The notes below the pieces were generated by a model. It did not search any database. It saw only the letters and a program-made list of their open reading frames with translations, and was not told where the DNA came from. From contig JAAFAI010000027.1 in NCBI GenBank assembly GCA_018222405.1, forward strand, positions 1-57,960: a stretch of 57,960 nt of DNA, in the 5' to 3' direction. Source of the stretch: Gammaproteobacteria bacterium (GTDB lineage: Bacteria > Pseudomonadota > Gammaproteobacteria > Enterobacterales > Alteromonadaceae). Each line of letters starts with the position of its first letter. Position 1 is the first letter of the stretch. Both the position numbers and the translations under genes were made by a program. Below are positions 8,654 to 17,974 of the stretch, piece by piece.

Positions 8654-9376
8654 TCATCTCACGGCTAATGGCATACCTGATATACCAGATTTGAGCCCAC
8701 AACGAAGGCGTCGGTAAGCCACTGCAAAACACCCCAGCAGTAATAAAACACTCACTGCCGGTGCATTGACCTGAGTTGCTACCGCCACCACTAATACCGG
8801 TAAAACTTCAATAAAGAAGCCCGTATTGTCAAACTGCACCAGTGGGCTACTCAAAATGGTTGCCACTTCGGTGCTGCTTAGATCCGTACCACCATTTAAA
8901 AACGCATCCATCAGATTGTTACTGCCACTGTTGTGAGGCAGGCCCAGATTATGGCCGAGCTCATGGGCGAGTAACTCTGCGTTAAACAGGCTATCGGCAT
9001 AAGCCGATTCCACCACAAAATCATTGCCCGGCGTTTCACCGCAGCCAACGTAAAAAATAAAGTTATTACCGCACCAGGTAATATTATCGAGAAACCAGAA
9101 ATTCACCGTTGTGGCTGAACCGTAATGGGCTGAGGTCAGCGCACTCCATTTAGTGGCGGAGTCGAGAGTGAGCAAGCCCGGGTCAACGTGCTCAATGGCG
9201 GTGCCGAGCCGGATATCAACCGGCGTATTGCCGAAGCTGGTCTGGGCATAAATAGCATCCATCCCGGCTTCATCAACGGTAATATAGGCAGCTTGCGCGG
9301 CTCCGCTTAAAACAAACAGAAAAACAAAGCTGTACAGTCGTAGTAATGGCACTGAAGAATTGGCGTTTCGCAACAT
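8654..9376 (-). CDS. Secreted zinc metalloprotease (metzincin type) with PEP-CTERM-like tail
   Basis: A 240-residue exported protein. A signal peptide covers about residues 1-30 (hydrophobic stretch ending GAAQAA). The zinc site is HELGHNLGLPH at 138-148 with a Met-turn candidate at LMDAF (M156), as in metzincins. Residues 203-225 resemble an exosortase sorting tail: a degenerate N-A-P-A in place of V-P-E-P, a transmembrane stretch LLLLGCFAVA and a basic YRRLR, but 15 residues follow, which is unusual. No exosortase gene is in the window. It is probably a cell-surface or released protease. Confidence 0.75.
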   Translation of the reverse strand: MLRNANSSVPLLRLYSFVFLFVLSGAAQAAYITVDEAGMDAIYAQTSFGNTPVDIRLGTAIEHVDPGLLTLDSATKWSALTSAHYGSATTVNFWFLDNITWCGNNFIFYVGCGETPGNDFVVESAYADSLFNAELLAHELGHNLGLPHNSGSNNLMDAFLNGGTDLSSTEVATILSSPLVQFDNTGFFIEVLPVLVVAVATQVNAPAVSVLLLLGCFAVAYRRLRCGLKSGISGMPLAVR

Positions 9377-9551
9377 GTCCGGGCCCTTTGATAATCAACA
9401 GGAGTTTTATATTCCAGACCGCTCACTACAAAAAGTTCAGGAATAGCTATGCTTTGCACTTAACAGTGGCTAAGTATAGTGAAGAATTTTAAAAACGAGA
9501 TGGCAGACAGAAAATAACCGCCTGAAAGTTTACCCTCGGGTCTGCTATCAG

Positions 9552-10106
9552 CTAGTCTGTGTGGCGCTGGGCGGCCAGATACTTGTACAGCGTAGACTCG
9601 CCAATATTAAGCCGTTGGGCGACCTCTTTTTTCTTCATGCCTTTGGCAATCAGCTTATTGGCCTTGTTAATAATGGTTGACGGCAGGGCTTTACGCCCTT
9701 TGTACTTTCCCTGAGCCCGGGCTTTGGCTATACCGATGGCCTGCCGGTCGGTCAGCAGATCTTTATCCATTTGCGCGGCACTGGCAATCAGCGCATATAT
9801 GTTTTGCGCCGGCCCGGCGACGGACTCGAGGTTATCAACAATCAGCATAATACCTTGTCGTTCAAGGTCAGCGGTAACCGCCGCTACCGCCCGAATACTG
9901 CGACCCAGCCTGGACACATCGTGAATAATCAGCCGATCACCCCGCTTTAAGCGCTTTAAGAGCCGATTAAGCTTGGGCTTTGCGCCGGGATCGGCATTAG
10001 GCTCGCGCACCACTATATCGTGAGGGTATTTATTGATTAAGGACTGAGCCTGATCGTCAACGTCCTGTTTTTCGGTACTGCTGCCAACGTATAGGTAGGT
10101 GGTCAC
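9552..10106 (-). CDS. Serine recombinase (resolvase/invertase family) with altered active site
   Basis: A 184-residue site-specific recombinase of the small resolvase/invertase type. The N-terminal catalytic domain (1-140) holds YVGSSTEKQ, with the nucleophilic serine, and SRLGRSIRAV; the C-terminal helix-turn-helix (about 145-180) is the Hin-like NKANKLIAKGMKKKEVAQRLNIGESTLYKYL. In most family members the motif reads Y-x-R-V-S-T; here the arginine position appears to be glycine, so activity may be altered or lost. No transposon ends, invertible segment or partner genes are evident. It may be a relic of a mobile element. Confidence 0.8.
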   Translation of the reverse strand: MTTYLYVGSSTEKQDVDDQAQSLINKYPHDIVVREPNADPGAKPKLNRLLKRLKRGDRLIIHDVSRLGRSIRAVAAVTADLERQGIMLIVDNLESVAGPAQNIYALIASAAQMDKDLLTDRQAIGIAKARAQGKYKGRKALPSTIINKANKLIAKGMKKKEVAQRLNIGESTLYKYLAAQRHTD

Positions 10107-10277
10107 GCGCTGATTCTGATTTGCCTGATTATGCTCAAAATGATAGTAAAATCAGCTTTGAATACAAGCGTTAAAACATCCGACCTGACATTTAGCTGGT
10201 TTTCACCCTGCCTTGACCGTTGCCAGGCTAAGGTTTGCATAACATACTAGAGCAACAGACTTAAAGGACGCCGGACT

Positions 10278-10976
10278 GTGGCAACATCAATTTCTGTTTT
10301 ATTAATCGAAGACAACCTGGCCATTGCCCGGCAGATTGTTGATTTTCTGGAAGGCCATGGCTGGCTGGTCGATTTTGCCGCCACCGGTAAGCAGGGTGTT
10401 CAGCAGGCATTAAACGGTCAGTTCGACGTTATTATCCTGGATTTGAATCTGCCTGATATAGACGGCCTGGAAGTGTGTAAGCGCGTAAAGGCAGAAGCCA
10501 CAAAGGTGGTGCCGGTGTTAATGCTTACCGCTCGTGACGCCTTTACCGACAAAGCCAAAGGGTTTGGTCAGGGCGCTGACGACTATCTCACAAAGCCTTT
10601 TGATTTACGCGAGTTGGCGCTGCGCTGTGAAGCCCTGGCGCGACGTCCACAATTGCACACCGACACAACAGTTTCCCAGGGAGCCCTGGCCATAGATACC
10701 CGGGCCATAACCGTCCACTGGCAAGGCACGGTTATCCCGGTAACCGGTATCGGCTTTAAGATCCTGCATAAATTGCTTTGTGACTACCCTTATCCGGTAA
10801 GTCGTTCAGACTTGATCAGTCATATCTGGGCCGACGACCCGCCAGAAAGTAACGCGCTGAAATCGCACATGTATTCATTACGCAAAGCACTGGAACAAGC
10901 CAGCGGCCGGGCTCTGTTACACACCATCAGTAACGTGGGTTATCAGCTAAAGGGACTGGATGACAATGAAGTTTAA
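10278..10976 (+). CDS. OmpR/PhoB-family response regulator
   Basis: A 232-residue response regulator. The receiver domain (5-120) has the acidic pair E11-D12, phospho-acceptor D55 (IILDLNLPD), the LTARD segment and the conserved lysine in LTKPFDL. The winged-helix C-terminal domain (130-225) ends in the typical SHMYSLRKAL and TISNVGYQL. The start is a GTG preceded by AAAGGA. The histidine kinase gene overlaps its 3' end, so the two form one transcript. The organisation resembles QseB/PhoP-type systems, but the signal and targets are not evident. Confidence 0.92.
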   Translation: MATSISVLLIEDNLAIARQIVDFLEGHGWLVDFAATGKQGVQQALNGQFDVIILDLNLPDIDGLEVCKRVKAEATKVVPVLMLTARDAFTDKAKGFGQGADDYLTKPFDLRELALRCEALARRPQLHTDTTVSQGALAIDTRAITVHWQGTVIPVTGIGFKILHKLLCDYPYPVSRSDLISHIWADDPPESNALKSHMYSLRKALEQASGRALLHTISNVGYQLKGLDDNEV

Positions 10977-12168
10977 AGGCATTCAGGCGCAGTTGTTTAT
11001 TGCGTTTGGAACCCTGGTGCTAATCATTGGCTTATTTTATACCCGCCTCAGTATGCTGTTTATTGAGGTGACCCAGGACATTGTCGCCTCCCATTTACTG
11101 AGCATGGAAATTACGCAGCTTGAAAACAGCTGGGCTAACAACAGCAAGCTGAGTGTGCTGACTCCCTCCTCCACGGCATATACCATTATTAATCACGATA
11201 GCGAGCTTCCCGGTAAGCTCACACCGAGCACCTATGGCGACAATGTTGCCACGGTTGCCGGGCAGGAGGCCGTTTACTTTCAGCCTTTTACACTGCCTGA
11301 TATCCCGGCCCGGGGCGTTATGGTGCAGGCCAATGAGCTTCTGCCTCTGGCTGTCTTCGCCAGTATTTATCAGGTTTTTCTGTTTAGCGTATCGGCGGCG
11401 GCACTCATCCTGGCAATACTGAGCACCTGGTTTCTGGCCTCGCGGCTGGCCAAACCTATCCAGCGGTTGTCGGTTTCAATTAAACAGCAGTCACCCGATT
11501 CGCCCTGCCAGATAAGCGGCGAACGTCGCCAGGACGAAATCGGCGAGCTGGCGAATTCGTTCAAGAATACATATTCTGAATTACAGGAAGCCTGGCAGCG
11601 GGAGCGGGATTTTACCCGTGATGTGAGCCATGAATTACGTACCCCCATCACACTGCTGAAGAATACCCTGGCAATCAATGACAACCTCATAAGCGATCCG
11701 GCCGAGCGCCAGTTAATTGAGCAGGCTACCAATACCTTACAGCAAACCGTAGAAGTCTTGCTGGCCCTGGCACGTAAGGAAAACCTGCAGTTCTGCGAGG
11801 TTAAATTACTGCCCGTTCTTGAAAAGCAATTACTGGCGCTATACCAGATTTATCCTGACCAGGCATTTAACGCCGACATCGAACTGCCCGACAATTTTAC
11901 CCTGCCAGGCAACGCCTACTTAATCTCTTTGTTGTGTCAGAATCTGATTAACAACGGCTTTTATCATGGCGGTGGAAGCGGTATGCGGATTTATTTGCAG
12001 TCAGCACATCTGGTGTTTGAAAACCCGCTGACCAAATCGCCTTCACGGCCTTATTATCAGGGTCTCGGGCACGGCCAGTATCTGGTGCAGCGGATCGCGT
12101 CGGTAATGCACTGGCAAGTCAGTATTGAGCAATCTGCCACGCATTACCGCGTGTTACTAAGCTGGTAA
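10960..12168 (+). CDS. Sensor histidine kinase, partner of the upstream regulator
   Basis: A 402-residue inner-membrane kinase (or 400 from the ATG at 10966). Two transmembrane helices (about 11-36 and 131-160) bracket a small periplasmic sensor region of about 95 residues. A HAMP linker follows (about 160-215), then the phosphorylation site DVSHELRTPI with H224, and a shortened HATPase domain with N-box QNLINNGFYHGG and G-box GLGHGQYLV. It overlaps the response regulator by 17 bp. Its 3' end overlaps the convergent membrane-protein gene by 12 bp. Confidence 0.9.
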   Translation: MTMKFKGIQAQLFIAFGTLVLIIGLFYTRLSMLFIEVTQDIVASHLLSMEITQLENSWANNSKLSVLTPSSTAYTIINHDSELPGKLTPSTYGDNVATVAGQEAVYFQPFTLPDIPARGVMVQANELLPLAVFASIYQVFLFSVSAAALILAILSTWFLASRLAKPIQRLSVSIKQQSPDSPCQISGERRQDEIGELANSFKNTYSELQEAWQRERDFTRDVSHELRTPITLLKNTLAINDNLISDPAERQLIEQATNTLQQTVEVLLALARKENLQFCEVKLLPVLEKQLLALYQIYPDQAFNADIELPDNFTLPGNAYLISLLCQNLINNGFYHGGGSGMRIYLQSAHLVFENPLTKSPSRPYYQGLGHGQYLVQRIASVMHWQVSIEQSATHYRVLLSW

Positions 12169-12804
12169 CACGGGCATTTTTTGCTTTAACAATAAGCTTC
12201 CCAGCCAGCAAAACCAGCCGATTTGCAGCAACCCGAAGGCGCCGCCTGCAGAGGCTAATGGCGGATACAGGGTTAACATACCAATCATGCCTGTTATGGC
12301 TCCTGCAACACTTAAGGCTCGTGGCACACTGCGCTGGCAGTACAGGCTACTATTAATCACCAGCATCCAGATGCCGCCAATCCATTCTACACCGTCGCCA
12401 AGGCCGGTCTGAATCGCCAGGATAGCCGGCCAGGTTTCATCGGTCTGAGTGGGGGTCAGGTGGGTAAGATATTCGATGGTGAGCACTGAAATAAAACCGA
12501 TAGCAAATACGTATGCGGCCCAAACGTAGCCAATCAGCGCGCCTATCAGTTGCCACTGGCCGGTTTCCTCGCCGGGCGGACGATAGAGACTGCGGTTTAG
12601 CAACAGCAACGCCGCGCCAAAAACCACAAAAATAATAAAGTACCAGCTCTGGATCAGGCGCGGCTGGGAAAGAATGGCCTGCAGACGCTGTTCGCCATCA
12701 ATATTAATGTCCGGCATGACAACCAGTATCATGGTAAAGCCAATGATATAACACAGCGCACAGACTACTGCGGCAATACCGCCAAGCTGTAAGCGAGTTT
12801 TCAT
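12157..12804 (-). CDS. Multi-pass membrane protein (DUF4386-like)
   Basis: A 215-residue protein with about six transmembrane helices, starting IAAVVCALCYIIGFTMILVV and ending with a basic tail. The hydropathy, a conserved-looking GGIWMLVINSSL segment and GLLQIGWFCWLG resemble the DUF4386 family of unknown function. The start has GGAG 6 nt upstream. Its 3' end overlaps the convergent histidine kinase by 12 bp, so the two transcripts may interfere. No functional link to the two-component system can be shown. Confidence 0.6.
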   Translation of the reverse strand: MKTRLQLGGIAAVVCALCYIIGFTMILVVMPDINIDGEQRLQAILSQPRLIQSWYFIIFVVFGAALLLLNRSLYRPPGEETGQWQLIGALIGYVWAAYVFAIGFISVLTIEYLTHLTPTQTDETWPAILAIQTGLGDGVEWIGGIWMLVINSSLYCQRSVPRALSVAGAITGMIGMLTLYPPLASAGGAFGLLQIGWFCWLGSLLLKQKMPVLPA

Positions 12805-12906
12805 TTTGGCTCCGTCCGATGGCTACATACAAAGCATCAGCTTACCACTTAACCCGCTTTGTCAGTACTCAATGGTTATGAGTTCAGGTGCTTAATTTGT
12901 AACAGA

Positions 12907-14052
12907 TTATCTAAAGCGGACGTGATGGCGATTAAGCTCACTGATTTTACTGCAGCCCATCAGGCGCATATCCCGCTCTATTTCTGCCACCATCAGCTGC
13001 ATGGCGCGTTCTACCCCCGGCTGACCCGCAGCCGCCAGCGCGTACAAATAGTAACGGCCCAGCCCAACGGCTTTTGCTCCCAGCGCCAGCGCTTTTAGCA
13101 CGTGAGTACCGCGCTGAACGCCGCTATCGAAAATCACATCAATTTTGTCGCCCACCGCATCAACAATTTCGGCCAGATGGTCGAAGGAACTGCGTGAACC
13201 GTCCAGCTGCCGGCCACCGTGGTTAGAGATAACAATGCCGGTACAGCCAATGTCTGCGGCTCGGCGCGCATCATCGGCACTCATTATTCCTTTTAAACAG
13301 AACTGGCCGTCCCAGAATTTAACCATCTCCTCCACGTCTTTCCAGTTCATGGAGGGGTCGAGCATATTGGTAAAGTAATCGCCGATAGAGCTGCTGCCAC
13401 CGCCCATATCAATGTGCGCCTCGAGCTGTGGTAGGGAGAATTTCTCATGGGTGATGTAGTTAATCCCCCAGGCCGGCTTACTGGCAAACTGCCATAACCC
13501 GGCCAGGTTGAGTTTAAACGGAATCGAAAAGCCGGTTCTGAGATCGCGCTCCCGATTGCCACCGGTAATGGAATCTACCGTTAGCATCATTACTTCGATG
13601 TTGGACTCTTTAGCCCGTTCCATCATGGCCCGGTTCAAGCCTCGATCTTTATGAAAATAAAACTGATAAACTTGCGGGGTGTCGTATTGCCTGGCAATCT
13701 CTTCCATACTTACTGTGCCCAGCGACGACACGCCAAACATGGTGCCGAACTTCTCAGCCGCAGCGGCTACCGCTCGCTCTCCCTGATGGTGGAACAAGCG
13801 TTGTAATGCGGTGGGCGATAAGTACACCGGCAGGTCGAGCTTCTGACCCATCACTTCCACGCTCAGATCTATATCTTTCACACCGGTTAATACACGGGGA
13901 ATGAGGTCGCATTCTCTGAATGCATCGCTGTTGCGACGCAATGTAGTTTCATCGTCCGCGCCGCCATCGATGTAGTTGAAAATGGGACCGGGCAGTCGCT
14001 TTTGCGCCAGCTTTCTGAAATCGTGAAAATTAAAACATTGGTTCAATCGCAT
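12907..14052 (-). CDS. lldD: FMN-dependent L-lactate dehydrogenase
   Basis: A 381-residue member of the FMN-dependent alpha-hydroxy-acid dehydrogenase family that oxidises L-lactate to pyruvate at the membrane. Family features: FNYIDGGADDETTLRRN near the N-terminus, VDSITGGNRERD, and the active-site SNHGGRQLDG with catalytic histidine and arginine, followed by DVIFDSGVQRGTHVLKALALGA for FMN phosphate. Length is close to LldD (about 390). Its gene follows the rhamnose operon on the same strand, separated by a strong terminator, and would consume the L-lactate made from rhamnose. Another 2-hydroxy acid such as mandelate is a less likely substrate. Confidence 0.85.
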   Translation of the reverse strand: MRLNQCFNFHDFRKLAQKRLPGPIFNYIDGGADDETTLRRNSDAFRECDLIPRVLTGVKDIDLSVEVMGQKLDLPVYLSPTALQRLFHHQGERAVAAAAEKFGTMFGVSSLGTVSMEEIARQYDTPQVYQFYFHKDRGLNRAMMERAKESNIEVMMLTVDSITGGNRERDLRTGFSIPFKLNLAGLWQFASKPAWGINYITHEKFSLPQLEAHIDMGGGSSSIGDYFTNMLDPSMNWKDVEEMVKFWDGQFCLKGIMSADDARRAADIGCTGIVISNHGGRQLDGSRSSFDHLAEIVDAVGDKIDVIFDSGVQRGTHVLKALALGAKAVGLGRYYLYALAAAGQPGVERAMQLMVAEIERDMRLMGCSKISELNRHHVRFR

Positions 14053-14183
14053 TAACGGCTCCCCTCTTAAATAACGCGAATGGGCTGACTTTGGTCACAG
14101 CGGATACACTGCCAAGGATACCGGAAATTTTTATGCCTGCAGCGTTATGCGCCTAATGTCTCAGTGAAACCGTTGAATAGCCC

Positions 14184-14234
14184 AAAAAAAGTAGCCTGAC
14201 TGCCGAGCCGTTGGGTTAACCGGGCAGTCAGGCT
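14184..14234 (-). terminator. Strong intrinsic terminator of the rhaD-rhaI operon
   Basis: AGCCTGACTGCC (14193-14204) pairs perfectly with GGCAGTCAGGCT (14223-14234). On the minus strand the stem is followed by AC and seven T (TTTTTTT), just after the rhaI stop codon. It separates the rhamnose operon from lldD, which therefore needs its own promoter in 14053-14183. Confidence 0.88.
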
Positions 14235-14249
14235 GGCTTGGAAACACGG

Positions 14250-15545
14250 TTACACAATACCTGAGCCGGTGGCATTTGGATCCCGTGGGCGCAACTCAGC
14301 CATTTTGCTGCGATAACCACTGCTGCGGTACACCGCCAGCGGGTTAATTGCCGCGCCTTTACGGTAACGGGCCATAGCCATTATTGGCGATACATCCAGG
14401 TTAAAGGCATTCTTTAATTCCAGCGACGCCATCAGCGCGTCGTTGTCTTCCTGATAACCGTAAAGCGCCTCACGATTAACCAGTAAGGCTTTAACAAAGG
14501 AACGCTGCACCTCAATGGCGGAGTTAATCAGGCTCTCTGCCGGATCAGTTACGTTATGTGACTGGTCGAGCATGTAGGCGGGATTGAATTCCTGCTCCTT
14601 ACGGTATTCAGCATCCACCAGCTCATTAAAAATAAGAAATTGCTGATAGGGATGTAACGAGCCACTATCGAGATCATCGTCGCCGTACTTGCTGTCGTTA
14701 AAGTGAAAACCACCAAGCTTTTTAAACTGGATCAGGCGCGAAACAATCATCTCGATATTGGTGTTTGGCGCGTGATGGCCAAGATCGACCAGCGACTTAC
14801 ATTTTGGCCCTAACTGCATGGCCGCCAGAATGTTGGAGCCCCAGTCCTGGATAATAGTGGAATAAAATGCCGGTTCGAACATCTTATGCTCAATGTGCAT
14901 TTCCCAGTCATCCGGAAGCCCTTTATAGATTTGCTCCATGCTGGCCAGGTAACGTTCAAACGCGCGCTGAAAATGCTGCTGCCCGGGATGATTAGAACCG
15001 TCGCCAACCCATACCGTGAGACTTTTCGCGCCTAACTGCTGACCATAGCCGATGCAGTCGAGGTTGTGCTGAATAGCCAGTTCACGGGCTTCTTTGCTGG
15101 TGTTACTCAGACTGCCGTATTTGTAGGAGTGTTCCTGACCGGGCTGGTCCTGAAAGGTATTGGAGTTTACCGATACCCATTTTATCCCGTACTCATCGGC
15201 CGTTTGTTTGAGTTCACTAAAGTCATCCACTTTGTCCCAGGGGAAATGCGGTGACACGCTGTCGGTGCACCCTGAAAGCTCATTGATCACGGCACAATCC
15301 TCGAGTTTCTCAAAGATATTGCGTGGTTCACCGGTACCAGGGAATCGCGCAAACCGGGTACCACCGGTACCAGTGCCCCATGAGGGCACGGCAATCTGAA
15401 ACTCCGCTGCGCTGCGGGTGATGGCTTCAATATCAATATTCTGCCGCGCCAGCTTGTCGCCCAGCGCCGCGTAGTCAGTCTCAAGTTCATTCAGTAGTGA
15501 CTGATTCTCCTGATGAATCAGTGCTTCATCGATGCGTCTTAACAT
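14250..15545 (-). CDS. rhaI: L-rhamnose isomerase, Pseudomonas stutzeri type
   Basis: A 431-residue TIM-barrel isomerase converting L-rhamnose to L-rhamnulose in the cytoplasm. It resembles the P. stutzeri/rhizobial L-rhamnose catabolism isomerase rather than E. coli RhaA: WGTGTGGTRFARFPG early, HIEHKMFEPAFYSTI, LVDLGHHAPNTNIE and GGFHFNDSKYGDDDLDSG carry the expected metal-binding His, Glu and Asp residues. The start has AGGAGT before ATG. It lies 12 bp after the aldolase/dehydrogenase fusion, in one operon controlled by the TCAAT operators at 17768-17858. Confidence is high from motif and context together. Confidence 0.9.
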   Translation of the reverse strand: MLRRIDEALIHQENQSLLNELETDYAALGDKLARQNIDIEAITRSAAEFQIAVPSWGTGTGGTRFARFPGTGEPRNIFEKLEDCAVINELSGCTDSVSPHFPWDKVDDFSELKQTADEYGIKWVSVNSNTFQDQPGQEHSYKYGSLSNTSKEARELAIQHNLDCIGYGQQLGAKSLTVWVGDGSNHPGQQHFQRAFERYLASMEQIYKGLPDDWEMHIEHKMFEPAFYSTIIQDWGSNILAAMQLGPKCKSLVDLGHHAPNTNIEMIVSRLIQFKKLGGFHFNDSKYGDDDLDSGSLHPYQQFLIFNELVDAEYRKEQEFNPAYMLDQSHNVTDPAESLINSAIEVQRSFVKALLVNREALYGYQEDNDALMASLELKNAFNLDVSPIMAMARYRKGAAINPLAVYRSSGYRSKMAELRPRDPNATGSGIV

Positions 15546-15557
15546 AATCGGTTACTC

Positions 15558-17750
15558 CTATCGCAAGAAGGCTTCGTGCAGACCACCGTCCACACTGATC
15601 ACCTGCCCGGTGGTTTTACTTAGCTGCCCCGAAATCAGCAGGTAGGCTGCTTCGGCCTGATCGTCCGGCGTGATGGGTTGCTTAGTGAGCGTGCGCTGAG
15701 CGTAAAACTCAGCCAGTTTATTGCGTAATGCCTCGGTAGACTCATCCGCGCTGAACGCAATGTTGTATTTGGTTAACGATGAAATCACCCGGTCACGAGG
15801 AAACATGTTACTGCCCTGCACCACCGTTGCCGGTGCCAGTGCGTTAACATTGATAAGTGGCGAAAGCGTAACGGCAAGTTCTCGTACGAGATGGTTGGCC
15901 GCTGCTTTACTGGTATCGTAGGCCAGTGAACCTTTCTTCGAAACCGCCGCATTGACACTGGTGGTGAGTACCAAAGCACCTTTAAGCCCCTGACGCTGCC
16001 ACACTTTGTGCGCTTCGGAGGCCACCACGTAACCGCCTTTCACATTCACACCAAAGCTTAAATCAAAGATTTGGTCGTTTTTGGCCATGTCTGCGCCCTC
16101 CGCTACAAACACACCGGCGGTAACAATGACCTTATCAATGCCGCCGTACGCCAATAGCACCTGAGAAAACAAGGCCTCAACCGTTTCCCGCTTAGTGATA
16201 TCCACCTGTAAGGCTATTGCCGGTCCACAGGCTGAAATCCCCGAACCAGCCACGCCAATGCCCTGACCATAAATATCAGTCAGCTCGGCGGCGGTTTTCT
16301 CAGCATTGATATAATTAAGATCTGCGCACACCACATGGGCGCCTTCTCTGGCAACGCGGTGGGCCGTCGCTTTTCCGATTCCATCACCGGCGCCAATCAC
16401 CACTACCACATCGCGCGCCAGCGATTTTTCTGCCGGCATACGTTGTAGTTTAGCCTCTTCCAGCGCCCAGTATTCAATATCAAAAGCTTCCTGTGCAGGC
16501 AGCGCAGTGTATTCAGAGATCGCTTCTGCGCCTCGCATTACTTCAATGGCACAGTTGTAAAACTCGGCCGTCACCCGCGACTCACTCTTGTTTTTACCCC
16601 AGGCGATCATGCCGATGCCAGGAATAAGAATAACCGTGGGGCTAGGGTCGCGCATGGCCGGTGAGTCTTCGTGTTTGCAGCTCTCGTAGTACGCAGTATA
16701 GTCTTCGCGATATTGCTGCAACCCCTTCTTAAACTTATCGACCAGCTGTTCGAAATCGTCATTTTGCGGATCAAAATCCACCAGTAATGGTTTAATTTTG
16801 GTACGCAGGAAATGGTCCGGGCAAGAGGTGCCAAGCTCCGCCAGTCTTGGCGCATCCACGCTGTTTACAAACCGTAGGGTAGCTTCGTCGGTTTGCACGG
16901 TGGCGATAAATTTCACCTTGGTGGAAATCATGCCTCTGGCAACCGGCAGGAATTCGGTTAGCAGGCGGGTGCGGCTGCTCTCATCAAGTGGCGCGTATCT
17001 TTGCCCGCCAAAAGTCATCTCGCCCTTGTCGTGCTCTTCAATGTAACGGGCAGCTGTTTCGATCACCCAGAGCGAGGTTTCATAACAACTTTTACTTTCA
17101 CCGGACCAGTTGGTGTGACCATGCTGCCCCAACAGGATACCCACAATATCCGGATTTTCGGCATAGGTTTCTTCGCAGAGTCTGGCTGCTTCCCACCCAG
17201 GACGCATCCAGGGCACATAAGCCAGTTTGCCGCCCCAGATGGTTTCGGTGAGGGCTTTTTGATCTTTACAGGATGCGACCGAAATCACCGCATTGGGGTG
17301 CAGGTGATCAACGTGCTTCTCATCAATCATGGAGTGCAGCGGCGTATCAATAGATGAAGCGCGAGGGTTCAGGCAGAAATTACAGTGCTTAAACATGCCT
17401 ACCATGCGATCTTCGCCGGCAGATTTGTAACCTTTATCAGGATAAGCCTGATACACCTCATCCAGCGCCTGCAGCTTACCTTCGTATAATGAAGAAAAGT
17501 TATCCCGGGTGGATGTACGTAAGTCACCACCGGAGCCTTTTACCCACAATACTTCTACCTGTTCGCCGGTGAGCGGGTCGGTTTCCATCAACTTCGCCGA
17601 GGTATTGCCGCCCCCGGTATTGGTGATGCGCTGATCTTCTCCCAGCTTGTTCGAGCGGTAGACCAGATTATCGACGGGGCTTAGCTCATCGGCAATGTGA
17701 TCTTCCCATAAATATTTTACGTGTTGATACTCATCCGGCTGATACGGCAT
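15558..17750 (-). CDS. rhaD: Bifunctional rhamnulose-1-phosphate aldolase / lactaldehyde dehydrogenase
   Basis: A 730-residue fusion from the ATG at 17748-17750 (MPYQPDEY); the in-frame extension upstream runs through the operator repeats and is rejected. Residues about 1-400 are a class II aldolase/adducin domain, with GGGNTSAK, HLHPNAVIS and GQHGHTNW carrying zinc ligands; this part cleaves L-rhamnulose-1-phosphate to dihydroxyacetone phosphate and L-lactaldehyde. Residues about 450-730 are a short-chain dehydrogenase: nucleotide loop VIGAGDGIGKATAHR and active-site YDTSKAAANHL, which would oxidise lactaldehyde to L-lactate. Such fusions are known in Bacillus and rhizobia. It is the first gene of the operon with rhaI. 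Confidence 0.92.
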   Translation of the reverse strand: MPYQPDEYQHVKYLWEDHIADELSPVDNLVYRSNKLGEDQRITNTGGGNTSAKLMETDPLTGEQVEVLWVKGSGGDLRTSTRDNFSSLYEGKLQALDEVYQAYPDKGYKSAGEDRMVGMFKHCNFCLNPRASSIDTPLHSMIDEKHVDHLHPNAVISVASCKDQKALTETIWGGKLAYVPWMRPGWEAARLCEETYAENPDIVGILLGQHGHTNWSGESKSCYETSLWVIETAARYIEEHDKGEMTFGGQRYAPLDESSRTRLLTEFLPVARGMISTKVKFIATVQTDEATLRFVNSVDAPRLAELGTSCPDHFLRTKIKPLLVDFDPQNDDFEQLVDKFKKGLQQYREDYTAYYESCKHEDSPAMRDPSPTVILIPGIGMIAWGKNKSESRVTAEFYNCAIEVMRGAEAISEYTALPAQEAFDIEYWALEEAKLQRMPAEKSLARDVVVVIGAGDGIGKATAHRVAREGAHVVCADLNYINAEKTAAELTDIYGQGIGVAGSGISACGPAIALQVDITKRETVEALFSQVLLAYGGIDKVIVTAGVFVAEGADMAKNDQIFDLSFGVNVKGGYVVASEAHKVWQRQGLKGALVLTTSVNAAVSKKGSLAYDTSKAAANHLVRELAVTLSPLINVNALAPATVVQGSNMFPRDRVISSLTKYNIAFSADESTEALRNKLAEFYAQRTLTKQPITPDDQAEAAYLLISGQLSKTTGQVISVDGGLHEAFLR

Positions 17751-17767
17751 AACAGTGTCCTGTGAAA

Positions 17768-17858
17768 TCAATAAATCGAATTTGGCTTTATATTGATTGT
17801 AACCATCAATACAAAAATCAATATACATCCATATCAATCTATGTCAATCAAATTCAAT
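17768..17858. promoter_or_regulatory. Rhamnose operator cluster upstream of rhaD: phased TCAAT repeats
   Basis: TCAAT occurs at 17768, 17806, 17818, 17834, 17844 and 17854; the last three are exactly 10 bp apart, one helical turn. In addition ATTGAT (17792-17797) and ATCAAT (17805-17810) form a dyad with a 7-bp spacer. DeoR-family repressors are known to use phased direct repeats, and the same element recurs at the regulator and kinase promoters. Control by the adjacent DeoR protein is inference but well supported by context. Confidence 0.75.
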
Positions 17859-17921
17859 CATAAAATAACAAATTAGTTACATTGATTTTATATAACGCTT
17901 GTTTTTGATCAGTGCCGACAC

Positions 17922-17943
17922 AAAAAAGCCGGCAATGCCGGCT
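17922..17943 (-). terminator. Intrinsic terminator after the DeoR regulator
   Basis: AGCCGGC (17927-17933) pairs with GCCGGCT (17937-17943) around a 3-nt loop; on the minus strand the stem runs straight into TTTTTTG. It lies 30 bp beyond the regulator's stop codon and upstream of the rhaD operator region. Confidence 0.85.
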
Positions 17944-17974
17944 TGGTGGGGATGATACAGAGCGGGTGTTGGGT

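Noticed and set aside
9377..10277. Transposon or invertible segment around the serine recombinase
   Set aside because: I found no terminal inverted repeats, target duplications or inversion sites in the flanking gaps.
17751..17837. Upstream extension of the rhaD fusion
   Set aside because: It would translate through the TCAAT operators; the ATG at 17750 has a ribosome site and gives the family's usual N-terminus.
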